A DNA stretch of 64,000 nucleotides, from positions 25,231,220-25,295,219 of the forward strand of contig NC_089314.1 of NCBI RefSeq assembly GCF_036669915.1. Reading direction: 5' to 3'. Position numbers and translations under genes: made by a program. Source of the stretch: Pocillopora verrucosa. Taxonomy: Eukaryota; Cnidaria; Anthozoa; Scleractinia; Pocilloporidae. The notes beneath the pieces were generated by a model that was not told where the DNA came from, ran no database searches, and worked only from the letters and a program-made list of their open reading frames with translations. Below are positions 23,982-36,457 of this stretch, one piece after another (positions within the stretch are counted from its first letter, which is position 1; every line of letters starts with the position of its first letter).

Positions 23982-26343
23982 TTACATGGCAGAAGACTGA
24001 ATACCAGGCCCCCGAGCCGTCTGTGCAGCAGTGTTGTCGGTTTCTTCCTCTCCTCTTTGTGTAACGATCATTTTGTAGAACAATCGAACGCTTTCGAAGA
24101 AAGAAAAGCAGACCAGAAAACCAAAAATCTGTCGAAAAAGGTAGAAAATCGTTATTACAAGTTGAGGAAAAACGTTTTAGAGTACCAAAATCATTAAGTT
24201 TCACTCCTCAAAGGAAAACCCACCGTCCCCTTATAAGGCGGCTGGTTATGTTTTGTATGAAATAATTTGGCTTCAAACATTGAAGACGGATTCTACTCGG
24301 CGAACCACCTACGAATCTGAGTTCTCTTCATAGGCCTATTTTCCTTGTAATAATAATAAAAGTTCCCATAGTATAGTCGTAAACTTTTTACTCTGTGGCA
24401 CATATCAAGGCTTAAAGGATAGACTGCCGTTGTAGATTACCAGTGCCAAGTAGAGTTCATCAAGGTTAATCCTTATAGCCGGGAGCAGTGAGTCGTAAGC
24501 CTTGGACATCTCATGCGCATGAAACACGAGGTTCACTGTACAAGCCACCAGTAAGATGGTCAGGATGATATGCACAATGAAGCACTGTGGAGAAAAAGAG
24601 AAAAGCTGAATCTGATAGGTTCAGAAGTAACTATATCGCCGGACGAACGATAAAACTTTCATTATCGTCATCATCGTCATGGTAATGGTCATTGTTATCG
24701 TTATTTTCATCCTCATAGTCGTCGTCGTTATCACTATCATTATCATTATCATCGTCATCGTTATCGTTATTTTCATTGTCATCGTCATCATCATTGTCAT
24801 CATCATTGTCATAGTCATTGTCGTTATCACTATCATTGTCATTATCGTTGTCATTGTCATTATCGTTGTCATTATCATTTTCATTGTCATTACTATTATC
24901 ATCCTCTAATTACTGTCATATTTTAGAAGAGTTTGGGGGGAAAGACAGAGAGGGGAGGAGAGGGGAGGGGAAAGGAGGTCTTAACAGCGTTTTTTTTTTA
25001 AATCGTTTAATAATAGCTCGTCAAGCAAAAGCCGACAATAAACCAGTATGGAACAAGATTTTTTAAGGGTTGAGAACATTAAAGTGAATTGCAAATGATA
25101 ATTAATGACGAACACACAAAGATTTAGGATAAATCTTTCGAGATGCACGCTAACTGTGATTTGGCTCCTTTTAGTGACGTGGCTCCTTAAATTCATGCCC
25201 ATGCGCAGAGAGGCCTGAAGTGGTAAATGACGAACGAGGATTTGCTTTGGTTTTTTAATGAAAATAAATTTGACTTGAGTCCCAGGAAAGTATGCACAAA
25301 AAATGCAATTGGAGAAAGATTTTGACAGAAATTAGGCTGCAAAATTTGATTTGAGCAAAACCTAGGCTGGAAAATGGGATTTCTACTTCACCCTGCATTC
25401 CTATTCATGGCTTTGCATACAAACACTTAAGGAAAATCTGATGAACCATTAGTAGGGTGTCATTTTATTCTAGAAAAGTATCAATACTCCCGAGCTGTCG
25501 ATTACCGCGACACTCTTCCACAGCCGTGGAAGTCTGTTAACTGGTCTCAAATGTAAAATATATATTTTCACCAACGATAAACTTACGACAATTGTCAAGT
25601 GTGACGGTCGTGAAAAGAGACGCTTGATATGGTTGAAGCCAAAAACAAACCCAATTTGAAACACAATGGACACGATCCAGCAGAACACTGTAATTCCCTT
25701 AAAAAAATTCACTCTCCCGACTGCATGTATATCACTGGAATATACGTAATATGAACCAAGCGATGTCAGAGCATCGCTTCCGCTCAGGCTGGAATATCTA
25801 ACAATCGATATCCAGGCAGCTGACAGGAAAAGCTACAAACAAAAAATATACTGTATTAGAGGTGTCATAACAGTGAATCAAAACGTGGGTTTTTCCCGTT
25901 GCCAGGTGGCTTACTGGGCTTTTGGTGTTCAATTTAAAGATTGTTCGCAAATATGTATCGTTATGCTTCAGAGCACTAGGCTTGCATTTTCTTCAAAATC
26001 AAAAAAAGCTGTCGCAGCCTAGCTCAATAAGCAATCTTTCTTCTAAAAATGTGGCAGCTTATTCTGACAACAATTTGTGGAAAAAGGAACAACAACTCAC
26101 AAACTCAACCACTCTTTCTGCAATCAAAGCACTATTCCAATAATCGGTAGTCTTTGGCACTGTCGCGTCCTGTGCTGCTGCGGGCTGAACCAGTTGGACC
26201 TGTTGAACCTGTCCAACTGGTTGTTGAGCATACTGTCTAGGAGGGGCCTGGGCCGCGACAAACATGGGCTGCAATTGACCTGCAGGGACTTGGCCAACAG
26301 GTTGCTGATGAGCGAAACGCTGGTTCCTAGAACTTTGATTCAT
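23982..26343 (-). CDS. Four-helix MARVEL-like membrane protein, type A copy 1
   Basis: Exons are 26343-26101, 25832-25587, 24584-24441 and 24128-23982; all phases are 0, giving 259 residues. The N-tail (1-75) is Pro/Gln-rich (QQPVGQVP, QYAQQPVGQ) and cytoplasmic. Helix 1 spans the exon 1/2 junction (VVEF then LFLSAAWISIV). Helix 2 is FFKGITVFCWIVSIVFQIGF, helix 3 FIVHIILTILLVACTVNLVF and helix 4 IFGFLVCFSFF. The tail is acidic (GEEETDN). The order of helices, and the RVVEF before helix 1, fit MARVEL proteins (vesicle trafficking or junction membrane proteins); the assignment is by architecture. The start is the ATG of MNQSS; upstream in-frame codons give only TTG. A conserved AATAAA (reverse strand of 23634-23639) lies about 345 bases past the stop. 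Confidence 0.72.
24660..24978. repeat. Trinucleotide-rich microsatellite plus G-rich tract in A1 intron 2
   Basis: From 24660 to about 24905, imperfect ATC/GTC/ATT triplets and hexamers (CATTGTCATTATCGT) repeat. At 24938-24978 follows a purine tract, GGGGAGGAGAGGGGAGGGGA. Open frames on both strands here (for example poly-MIMT or poly-VIVI) are artefacts of the repeat. The same pair of tracts occurs in A2 and A3 with different lengths. Confidence 0.85.
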
Positions 26344-27375
26344 TTTTCCACGAGTTCTCGTTTCTCTGTTTAATAAAGGAAACAAGCTTTTTAAATCAAA
26401 TCACCCACTGTGAACTAAGCCTAACAAAAATGGTCGTATTTTGAAATTAAATTGTTATAAATCAGTAAATACAGGAGCTCATTACCCGGAGCCTCCATAC
26501 CAATTGTACCCTTGAGTCAACCCTGTCCCGTATCTTTTTATTTTAGAACTGAATATGGGTACGTAATGGTTCTTCGGCAACCTTTGACTTCAAGATGAGA
26601 CTGATATGTCACTTCTCCTTATAATATATCATTCTGTAGATCACTATATCATTATACATGGATAAATAAATATATCATCAAGCATGAATAAATTTCTGGG
26701 AGTAGATCAGTGAGTTAGCTATTAAAAGATTCTACCGTTCAGTATTAGCAGCTTGAAGGGAAAATTTGAATCAGATCTTAGGCCGATTTAGAAGGTTTGA
26801 TAACTGCTGTAGAGAAGGCTGTGAATGCCCCACTCCAGGTCTTATGCAAGTAAGAAGTTCAGTGTTTTCTGGTTACCGCAAAAACCAAGACGAACACATA
26901 AATTACAAACAGCAAGAGAATATATACTAATATTCTCTTACCAACAAGAGAATATTAGTTTCCTTCTAAGCTGAATTGGAAGCAACATTTTGCTCCTTTT
27001 CTTCCAAGCTGAATTGTTTACTCACGCTCCTAAGTAATTTTTTATGAAACGATGTCTTACTTATGTACCTTAATATAAGCCATCTACTCGAGAATCATAC
27101 TTTAGAATCATAAAATGCCTATTTTATGACGGAAAGGATTAAGAAAATGACATTTCCTGGTCGTGTTTACCTTTTTCTTGGCAGTCACTTTTTCTCAGTT
27201 AAACGGAAATTGGACTGGCTTCTTGGAAAGCCTGAAAGCGACGAAATATCATCTTACATTCGCAATGTAATCAGGTCTCTCAAGATACACCAAGATGCAA
27301 AATGTACGATCAATCTCATTTTATCTCATTTTATCTCATGAAACACTTTCGTACGATGGCTGGTAAGTCACAAAG
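26344..27375. other. Upstream region of A1
   Basis: Promoter side of A1 (the gene reads leftward). It is alignable with the regions upstream of A2 and A3, for example GTTACCGCAAAAACCAAGAC and GGAAAGGATTAAGAAAATGA. No open frame is conserved across the three copies. A short inverted repeat around ATATTCTCTTACCAACAAGA (26931-26950) is shared by all three. Confidence 0.45.
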
Positions 27376-27722
27376 CCTACAACACAAACACAAACTTAAA
27401 ACAGAATCACAAAATCCGCAACACTAACACAAAACTCTACAACACTAACACACACAAAACTCTACCACACAAACACAAACTTAAAACAGAATCACAAAAT
27501 CCGCAACACTAACACAAAACTCTACCACACAAACACAAAATTAAAACAGAATCACAAAATCTGCAACACTAACACAAAACTCTACCACACAAACACAAAC
27601 TCAGTAAAACAGAATCACAAAATCCACAACACTAACACAAAACTCTACACAAACACAGACTTAAGTTTGTGTTTGTGTAGAGTTTTGTGCTAGTGTTGCG
27701 GATTGTGTGTTTGTGTTGTTGA
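27376..27722. repeat. 60-bp minisatellite ending in an 84-bp palindrome
   Basis: Four copies of an about 60-base unit (ACAGAATCACAAAATCCGCA, then ACACTAACACAAAACTCTAC) run head to tail. The last copy is followed without a gap by an inverted copy. Bases 27621-27662 and 27663-27704 pair with only about three mismatches, centred on CTTAAG. The array exists only in unit 1 and replaces sequence found in units 2 and 3. Confidence 0.85.
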
Positions 27723-27762
27723 GCATCTTTATCGCAGTGTATTAAGTTTTTTTCCAGTGGTG

Positions 27763-30110
27763 TGTTCGTGACAAATGCTTGCCATCTATCACTGGAAATT
27801 TGGCCTCTAAATGTTCTATTTATCAGACATTTTGATGCAACTAGTTTTGCTGCATTTTTCAGCAATTATACACTTTGCAAATAAGAGGCGAATGAAAGGG
27901 CTGTTAAACCATAAGACCTAAATTATGGAAAAACAATTAATTTACTTATGTAGCCTAAACGTTTATTGACTTTCCGAAAACGTGTTAACTATGATAACAT
28001 TTAGCAAAGTATTCGCATGAAAATTGTGCATTACTCATATCACGGATCAGTGGAAATTACTAGGAAATGATATGGCTCATTTAGAGATGTGGTCAATAAT
28101 TACAGCAACCAAAATATAACAGTATCTTTGAAGAGTGCAGTGACATCGTCCCCGTCTATAAACGTCTACGAAAGCAAGGGGAACTTAATTTCTTGACGGC
28201 TGAATGGCTATTAGAGTTTCGCTCCAATCAAGAAATTGGATTAGCTTTCTTGGAAAGCCTGAACGTGCAAACATCGATCAACTCAAGTTCGCAATATAAG
28301 AAAGGTGCAAAATGTACAATCCTCCTCGTTTTATCCACACGAGACACTAGCTTTAGATGAGACAGATCCTAGCAGTATATCAGACATATCCTACACAGTG
28401 TCTCGTTTGTATTTAACATGTGACTCAGCTGCCAATATGCGTAGGTTGTTTGTCGCTTTAACGAAGGGTTTACGCTCGTAACGTTAGCTTTAAAGACTGC
28501 CTTTACATTAGTCGCCCTATACGAAGAGCTAACCGGCTCGATATCCTGCACAGTGTCCCGTTTTTACTTAACAGGTGACTTAGCTGCCAATACGTAGGTT
28601 GTCTGTCGCTTTTACGAAGGTTTTATCCTCGTGATGTTAGCTTTAGAAACTGTCTTTACATCAGTCGCCCTACTGAAGAGCTAACGCTCGAAAAGTTAGC
28701 TTTAGAACCTCTTTGCGGTGGCCAATTTACATTTTAATCTAAGTTGATAAAACTAAATTGTCTACTATAGCTTAATTGGTCTATGATCCGACAGCGAAAT
28801 CGGTCCAAAAGTCTGAGGTTCGAATCCTCATAGTGGGGAATTAAAATATTTCCTTCTCGCATGTTCGTGACAAATGCTTGCCACCCATCACTGAAAATTT
28901 GGTTTCTAAATGACCGATTTAAAGAACTTTTTATGCAACAAGTTTGGCTCTTTCCCCAGGTATTTTCCGACATTTTTTAAATTTTCAGTTATCGTTACAA
29001 AATGCAAATAAAAGGCGTCTGAAAAGGCTGTTAAACCATGAGACCTAAATTATGGAAAAAACAATGAACTTATTAAGTGTGTAGCCTACAGGTTGATTGA
29101 TTGACTTTCCAAAAACGTTTCAGTGATGTTGACATTCAGCAATACATGAAAATTGTACATTATTGTAATCACTGGTCGATGGAAATTACTGGGAAGTAGG
29201 ATGGGCTCATCTACAAATACGACCAATGACTCGCTAACAGCAACCGAAAAATGACTGTACCCTGAGTGCAGTGAAATCGTCCGCGTCTATAAACCTCTAT
29301 GAAAGCAAGGGGAACTTATGTTTTGCTTTCTTTAAGATATTTCCTGACGGCTGAATGGCTATTAGAATTTCACTCCTATTAAGAAATTGGATTAGCTTTC
29401 TCGGAAAGCCTGAATGCGAGGAAACATCGATCAACTTAATTTCTCGATGTAAACAGGTCTCTCGCGATTCACCAGGGTGCAAAATGTAAGATCCTCATCA
29501 TTTTTTCTACATGAGACACTAGTTTTTGATGCAACAGATCCTCGCAGTATATGTAAGATATAAATCACGTTTGTAGCTTAGTTGGTCCATGATTCGACTG
29601 CGATGATTCGAAAAGTATGAGGTTCGAATCCTCATCGTGGTGAATTGAAATATTTCCTCGCATGTTCGTGACAGATGTTAACATCTATCACTGAAAATTT
29701 GGTTTCTTGATGATCGATTTACAGGACTTTTAATGCAACAAGTTTGGCTCTTTCCCCAGGTATTTTTCAGTTATCGTTACAAAATGCACATAAAGGGCGC
29801 CTGAAAAGACCGTTAAACCACGAGACCTAAATTATGGAGGACACGATTAGTATTAAGTGTGCAACCCAAAGGTCGATCGACTTTCCGAAACCGTTTCAAA
29901 AATGATGACACTTGGCAATACATGAAAATCGTATAATTCTTATATCACTGGTCGATGGAAATTACTAGGAAATTGTATGGCTCGTTCAGAGATGTTGCCA
30001 AAATAATTACAGCAACCGAAATTAAAAATGACATTACCTTTGAATGCAGTGAAATCGTCCGCGTCTATAAACCTCTATAGAAGTAACGGGAATTTTTTTC
30101 TTTCTTGAAA
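27763..30110 (+). repeat. tRNA-like-headed repeat array, unit 1
   Basis: About two and a half copies of a 0.8-1 kb repeat. tRNA-like heads are near 28762-28838 and 29572-29642. Each head has an A-box-like TAGCTTAGTTGG and a B box GGTTCGAATCC. The T-arm is intact (TGAGG, loop TTCGAAT, CCTCA), but no acceptor stem pairs, as in tRNA-derived SINEs. After the head come GTTCGTGACAAATGCTTGCC, the ATTATGG block, GAAATCGTCCGCGTCTATAA and a hairpin AGCTAACG-CTCGAAA-CGTTAGCT. The first copy (27763) lacks its head. Confidence 0.7.
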
Positions 30111-30114
30111 TAAA

Positions 30115-30261
30115 TTATGAATTTTCCTTCTTACCGCTCTTTTCCCTCGCGCTGATAGCACAGACTGTCAGTGTTAGGACAAAGGTGCAGCTACTTATGT
30201 AGTGACTGCTTTCGTGGAAAAGCAGATTCACATCTGCTTTGTATAAGGTTTCATTTGTGAC
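30115..30261 (-). other. Conserved hydrophobic open frame at the end of the array
   Basis: The frame reads SSCTFVLTLTVCAISAREKS then GKKENS and stop. It is signal-peptide-like, and a strong donor-like GTAAGAAG follows AGCG. It stays open in units 2 (46104) and 3 (59640) despite substitutions. No in-frame ATG is shared by all three and no partner exon was found, so it may be a remnant of a first exon or chance. Weak. Confidence 0.25.
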
Positions 30262-31009
30262 CAAAGTGACATGGCAAATGTAGGTACGCAATACGTACAT
30301 GCGCAAATGTGCGACCGTTCGCGGTATTGGAGCTATAACGTTTGACGCCACTTGCTTTTACTCTAGACTGCATTTGATGATTCATGAGAACAATCATTGA
30401 ATTTAAAGCTACCTGACCATTCCAAAGAGACACTGCTAACCCTTTTTTAAGCCGTGAAGAGTGGTTCTAAAGTCTTCGACGCACAATGCGGAGATTATTA
30501 CATTAGTAAATTAAGCTGATATATTTTATCAAACTAATTGAACTTTGGAGGACGTTTGGGAGATTTTGATGAAAACTTGTCTGGTTTCTCAGCCGTTTTG
30601 TCAAAAATTCCGATTATATGATAATTTCATGCTGATATGCGTAGCATTTGACTGGTGACTTGCATTCTAACTTTGCAATGGTTTTCCTAATTCCAACATC
30701 TGTCTAATATGGAAGCAGGGGACGTGAATTCTCAGTCAAATTTCAAAACATAGCATACAGATGTAACAAACAAAATATGTAAGTGTTTCTAAAATGGGGG
30801 CTGAAATCCATTTTTAAGGTTTTGAAGTGTTGATTTTTATAGAAATATTTGGAATATCCATACCTATTCAGAGACTTCAAAAAAATATTTGGTGAAAAGA
30901 TAGCTTTCCCAAGAACAGTGAGAAGGATTTATGCGAATTGTTTGTGTCTGAGCATAACTGGAAAGCTACGTGAGTTGTGGAGCTTTGTGTTCTTGTGCAA
31001 GGCCGCTAA

Positions 31010-31200
31010 ACTAACTCTCACAGTTTCTCTCTCCACCCCCCAGGAGTATAGATGGGTCAGTGACGAATTGTCAGGGAAGATTGATGAAATGCTTGGAGGT
31101 AACATCGCGATGGACCAGTATCTAATCCCAGGGAGGGGGGGGGGGAAAGGGGGGAGGGGTACTCCTAGTCGCTTCATGCTACATAAAAACCATAATAGTT
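31010..31200 (+). repeat. Coral-type SINE tail with poly-G tract
   Basis: It contains CAGGAGTATAGATGGGTCAG, GATGAAATGCTTGGAGG, CGATGGACCAGTATC, a run of about 12 G, then GTACTCCTAGTCGCTTCATG. I recognise this as an abundant interspersed repeat of stony corals (from memory). Copies at the same place are in unit 2 (46975) and, split by a transposon, unit 3 (63797). Confidence 0.62.
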
Positions 31201-31779
31201 TTTTTCTTCCATTTCTAAGCCATCAAAGAATGATAAAAGGGAGAAAACTAAAATAAAACGAAATCGCAAAATCGATAACATTCTGTTGCAATTGTTGTAA
31301 CCTCGTTATTTACCATAATGAGGTTTTGCTGATCAAAGCTAAGAAAGGTAACCATTGACAGTTCAAAGTTTATACTCTAAGATTTATTTCAACCAGAGTT
31401 CAACAAACGATACATAGACAGAGTATTCTATGTGACACCACGTACGACCGTATGTCTCTTACGATCATCGTTTCTTTAGGGTAATAGGTGCCACAGTTTT
31501 ACTCAAAAAGACTGAAGTACATGCTTGTCATACTTAAGTTTAAAAAACCAGTAAGGGAAAAAGAGTAACCATGATAAATGTGGAATGCAATTAAAGGGCA
31601 GGTCAAAACTAACTAAGTTTCAACACAGCAGCTCTCTATAACGTTTTTTATGCAGCTAACCAACAAAAATCAATCAAAGCTAAGGAAGCACTTTCAAACA
31701 AAGCTGTCTTCTACAAATTTAGTAAACTGGTAGCGTTGTCGCTGATCCAGGCTGCCGCAGTTGAAGGTCAGTTAAGAGG

Positions 31780-34462
31780 CTACTGGGAATCATCAGCCGC
31801 AGCAATTTCCTTTGCTCTTTGCAACCTGTACATCCTTGTCAGTGGCGGGATGTCATCCAAGAACATGAAACAGACCGCCCCACCAGTCAACTGCAAAATG
31901 GAGAGAGAAATCTTCACGAAAGATACGTTTTTGTTAGTTAAGCCAGCTGTGATTTTACCGCTTGCTACACGTTTGTAAGTTTATTGTATATTTAATCTTT
32001 CAAAATTATCGGCCAATCTATGTTGCGGTTTTCATAGCATGGTCGGAAGAGTTTGGAGAAGATCACGTGGTTTTAAGAGGGGGCTGGGTAGGGATCATTC
32101 GTCGCTAGGAGAGCATAAAGGATGGCAGGGGGGTAGGAGCACCACTGAGCCTTAGGGGGTGAATAAGGTAAATGGTATTGTGACACTACCAAAATCCTCG
32201 CCCCTCCCTCCCCTCTCCCGGCGATAGATAACAAACAGTCTCTAATGCTTAACACACTCCTGCCTGGAGAGAGGAACTGTGAGAGTAAAGTGTCTTGCCC
32301 AAGTAGGCAACACGATGGCACTGACCAAAATCGAACTGAGATCTAGCGATCCAGTGTCTGGAGCGCTGATTATTAGGCTATCCCTGGGGGAATATATAGG
32401 AATTTTTGGTAGGAAAGGGGCAGAGAAGGAGGGGCGAGGGGTACCAAACTCATTAAATACAGAAATTTTCAATGCTTCCTATTTAGTGATTTTTTTACCA
32501 TCCTATTGTTACTAGTGTCTGTCAGGTAGTTAAAAAAATCAATAGGGAATGGGGTGAGGCGAGGGGAGTAGTTCAGATCCCGAGACCCACCCCTTGGATT
32601 CACTAGTGCCTCCATTCGTCAGAAAACAGGACACTGTGCCTGATTGTTTCTTCTGCTCGCCAAGGCGGTAGGAACAGCAAATTTAGGGAAAAAGTTAAAT
32701 AACGTACCAAGGCGAAACCAAGGAATACATTGTTTTCGTCGTAAGGTTTGCCTTCACCGTATCTATCACGGTGAGCTTGGTCAGCTTTAAGCAATTCGAC
32801 ACCGACCATAATCAGGCTTGTAGTACTAGCGATGAGAAGTATGGTCATAAGGACATGTACAGCTATAACCTGCAAGAAAAGAACAGGTGTTTTTGACTGG
32901 TTAGAACAGAAAAAGATTAGTTTTAAACATTCCATTGCCAGTAACAACAATGGAAGAGCAACAACATGTCGTCTGTCGCCCACACGTCAAAATTACAGCC
33001 TCACAACCTCGTTCCTGAGAGGGATAAGCCTGAGAAAGAGTCAGACATCTTGAGTACAAGGCAATATATCTGGCGGTATTTTGTGCAACTGAGATAGTCA
33101 AGAATTCAGTCTTCAACAGTTCTTTAATTAGTGTTGATAGTCTGTAGTTAAATATACGAGAGCCTTTTTAGGTAATAACTTAGTTGGCCAAATATTCCTT
33201 CAAAGTTATAAGCTGCTATGTTTTTGTCCCCCCCCCCCCCTTTGATGGCCAATTTCCAGTAAAGATGGTGCTAAATGTCCCTTTACCCGATCAGTGATAT
33301 AAAATACCACTCTGAGTTCCAAAAGTCAAGAGTGCAAAACCCTTCTTGTGAAAATGATTTGTATCGGAAGCACAAAAATGAGGCTACTTTTTGTCCCAGC
33401 ACCTTTCAGAAGCCTCACACGAACACCGACCCGATTTCAGAGAGTCTTTGGGCATCTTGAAAACGGCCATGTATTCGTATCACATTCATGAATTATCAGA
33501 ATGAATTAGTTGCAATACTCACTATCAATGTGGAATTTGATGGTGTCCTGAAGTATCGCCGGTCTTTGTGGATGCCAAACATTAACACAATTTGGAGGAC
33601 TATCACCATTACCCAACAAAATGTGGAGACTCCTGCAAAGAACGTTGCTCGACCATCCACACCGAAAGTACGGTTTGAGTAAACAACACCACATGGCCAG
33701 GCGATTAACAAGGCGATCTGTGTAAGAGGAGAAGGTAAGCTTGTGATCAATGATTATGACCATCACTCTTTGATTGTTGGTACAAAGCTGGAGAAGGGCA
33801 AGAGAGCATCACAAGTGGTGTTCCAACGAGGCTTCCTAATGAATTCGAACTTAGAAAGAGGGTATCCCGATGCGCCACATGAACCTATAAAGACCCATGC
33901 GATACTCATCAACATTACATTTGTAGGTCAAATTCATTTCATTGCATACATCATTAAGGGAAAAACTATCGAAACATTTAATTTCTAAAAATGTTAGGAA
34001 GTGATGAATTTAAAAGTTTGGAAATAAAAGAACAATTTGTTGGCCAAGAATACTAAGAAGGCACAGCATCTACACATAGAAATCCAAATATGATATTACT
34101 TGGATCGAGCAAAGTTTTAAATCGAAAAAACCCCTGCTGATCCGATATCATTCGTTAAAACCCCTCCATATCCTTTAACTGCTTACAAACTCAACAAGTC
34201 TCGAGGCGCTCAGCAAAGTTTTCATGTAGGTTCTGTCGAGCCGCCCTTCCCTAGGTTGATTCACTGGAGGCTGCATAGGGACACCAGGGCCTGGAACGGA
34301 TTGGACAGGTTGTCTAGTGGGGTCATGGACAGGTTGTCCTGTGAGAACATGGACAGGGTGTTCAGTGGGGACATGGACAGGTTGTCCAGGGATATGGCCT
34401 TGTCCCATTGGAAACTGTGCTCCAGACACTGTCCGTGGCTGATCAGGATATATCTTCTGCAT
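31780..34462 (-). CDS. Four-helix MARVEL-like membrane protein, type B copy 1
   Basis: Exons are 34462-34187, 33717-33523, 32869-32708 and 31890-31780; all phases are 0, giving 247 residues. The N-tail (1-80) has imperfect eight-residue repeats (PVHVPTEH, PVHVLTGQ, PVHDPTRQ) before NQPREGRLDRTY. Helix 1 is LVEFIALLIAWPCGVVY, then a loop with N-glycosylation sequon NRT. Helix 2 is FCWVMVIVLQIVLMFGI, helix 3 VHVLMTILLIASTTSLIMVG and helix 4 VFLGFALLTGGAVCFMF. The charged tail ends ADDSQ. The exon plan is identical to type A, so A and B are ancient paralogues. A reverse AATAAA (31383-31388) lies about 390 bases past the stop. This is the only intact B gene in the window. Confidence 0.72.
32250..32400 (-). 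repeat. tRNA-derived SINE head in B1 intron 3
   Basis: On plus it reads AAGTGTCTTGCCCAAGTAGG, CAACACGATGGCACTGACCA, AAATCGAACTGAGATC and TATTAGGCTATCC. This is the reverse of a tRNA-like head with degraded A and B boxes, as in coral SINEs (from memory). It lies within an about 640-bp stretch (roughly 31920-32565) that is absent at the matching place in B2 (near 47900). Confidence 0.55.
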
Positions 34463-35970
34463 GACTGTCTAACTGGTCCGTCCTTGAGTCTAACGTTTGA
34501 CTTCTCACCTGTAGATGTTGAAATAACGAATTATTGCCTGAACTAAGCTAACGTTTGCCGTGGTCACGTGACTCTGTTTTGTCTATGAACTCTATTAACA
34601 CTCTCAAAAGATATTTAAATATCAATATTACATTAGTTGATTCAATGGTAGAAAAAAGATGTTTAAGCTTTTCGAATCAAATAGCCAGAAAAGCAATGTA
34701 CATTTTATTATCAATTGTTTCCTTGAAGATTCTATCAAACAGGAGTCAAATTTCTAATTATCTTTAAGATACTCAGGTTACCATGGGGACACTTCAGACC
34801 CTCGGTATCACCCTTTGCTGCTGAGGTTTTGTTTATTAAATCATATTAACTTGCGTTCTATGTTGGAAAAATGACTAGGTTGGATGGAAACTGCGACTTT
34901 ATATGATACCATTATTGAGGAAAAACTTTTAAAAGGATATGTTTTCTATGAGCCACAAAACGTAAGGTCCTAAAATGTTTATTTGATGATAAAGCCGCAT
35001 TTGTGCATGTTAAGAATTCAATTTTCGCGCTGTTATTAAAATTTGCGGAAAGATTTCAGTTTCTTGCTGAATAACGTATATTTCAGTTAAATGTCGCCCT
35101 TTTGAGATTATGTTTTGTTGATTACCCCCTTAATAACAGTAGTAATTATATCAAAGTAACCATCGGGTGAAATCTAAATGGAACGAAGGAAATGTATTTA
35201 AGTTCCAAGAAATACTTAAAGCTGTCACAAATGTAATACCTTTTGCTGTTTTACATTTGTTGTTCGAATTAAATTGCTCATTTTGATATCGGTGGGCTCA
35301 TTTACTGCGAAGATCGCCTCTTGAGGGTGAGACAGAAGCCTGATCTCTAGCTCTAGACCGACTAACTTGCCAACTATGACGAAGCGATGTTCTGAAAAGG
35401 GATCAACTGTACTAGACCCGAAATAGTATAATTTTCATTGCACCCGTTTATCCTTGTATCGTATTAACTGCGGAATCTTGCAGCTATGGACATCAAATTG
35501 AATGAGGCCACTAAATGACTCCTTTTTGTACTCCCTAGTTAGATTTTTACAACAACGAGTTGACTTTCTTTTATATGGAGGACGTGGCATGTCTCCCAAG
35601 CACGTGATCTTTGAAGCGTGCAAGTATCCGAATTGGAGTAGATTTCGTTTTGGCGGAAAAAATCAGTCAGCATTTCCATCTTCTGTACAAGAAATTCTGC
35701 TTCATTGATTTAAGTAACACTCCATTCGTGTCCATCCATAAAATGCAAAACATGTGATTCAGTGTTGAGGAGCATTGTCTCTTTAGCGAGAATCTAAAAT
35801 TCGAAATTGTAAAGTCGTTTTACAATTTTAATGTTACCAGCACTTGGTTTAAAAACATACCTTCGTTTTCTGAGCGTTTTGAGACCCTTTAAAAATCCTC
35901 TTGCTTCAGACACAAACTGTACATTGGCAATAATCGTTATTTCATCGACTCTTTGCGAAGAAACTCGACA
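34463..35970. other. Upstream region of B1
   Basis: AT-rich; alignable with the region upstream of B2 (49823-51135), for example GTGGTCACGTGACTCTGTTT at 34560 and 49919, which contains a CACGTG E-box. No exon with preserved frame is seen. The conserved E-box about 100 bases before the B1 start is a plausible promoter element. Confidence 0.4.
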
Positions 35971-35977
35971 CTTGAAT

Positions 35978-36457
35978 CACAGGTGGCCCAAGCTCCAGCT
36001 GTAAGATGGTCATCTTGACAATAACAGTCATGGCGGAATTAAAAGAGTTTGTATGGGAATATTTACGACCGCTCTGAGGAATGAAAAAAAAGTCAAATTC
36101 TTAATAAAAATATCTGACCTTACTTCCACAGCGTATCACTTGTTATCTGACCGCTTACTTTGATGATAAGAATCCATTTTAGCGAGTTGTACATTTCGAG
36201 GTTTCCAACGCACATAAGAAAAGTTGGAAACCACGAAATGGACAACTCGCTAAATTGGATTCATTTCGTCAAAGTAAGCGGTCAGATAACAAGCGATGCG
36301 CTATGGAAGTAAGGTGGGGTATGTTTATTGAGAATTTGACGTATTTCTTTATTCCTTAGAGCGGTCGTAAATATTCACATACAAACTCTTATAATTCCGC
36401 CATGACTGTTATTGTCCCTAGATGATCATCTCACGGCTGGAGCTTGGGCGGCCTGTG
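35978..36457. mobile_element. 480-bp foldback DNA element, unit 1 only
   Basis: The arms of about 220 bases pair along nearly their full length: left CACAGGTGGCCCAAGCTCC, right (reverse complement) CACAGGCCGCCCAAGCTCC. The centre lies near 36210-36218. It is flanked by CTTGAAT (35971-35977) and CTGGAAT (36458-36464), a 7-base target-site duplication with one change. Unit 2 has one uninterrupted CTTGAATAAGAC at the matching spot (near 51263), proving insertion. TSD length suggests hAT- or P-like mobilisation; no transposase inside. Confidence 0.82.

Noticed and set aside
24621..24909. Long open frames on both strands (poly-M/T/I and poly-V/I)
   Set aside because: They translate a triplet-rich microsatellite inside an intron; the frame is open only because of the repeat.
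26077..26373. Plus-strand frame over A1 exon 1 (and equivalents at 40055-40572 and 55049-55348)
   Set aside because: Antisense shadow of the true minus-strand exon; no splice support on plus, and the peptide is not like any family.
27369..27720. CRISPR-like repeat array
   Set aside because: Repeats are contiguous with no unique spacers, and the genome is eukaryotic; it is a minisatellite.
28762..28838. Functional tRNA gene
   Set aside because: A and B boxes and the T-arm are present, but no 7-bp acceptor stem forms and copies diverge; it is a tRNA-derived repeat head.
28734..28973. Minus-strand frames in the arrays with SDGWQAFVTN (also 27632, 41566, 56379, 58189)
   Set aside because: They recur because the DNA repeat recurs. 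Ends differ, frames are interrupted in several copies, and the tRNA-like head lies inside them.
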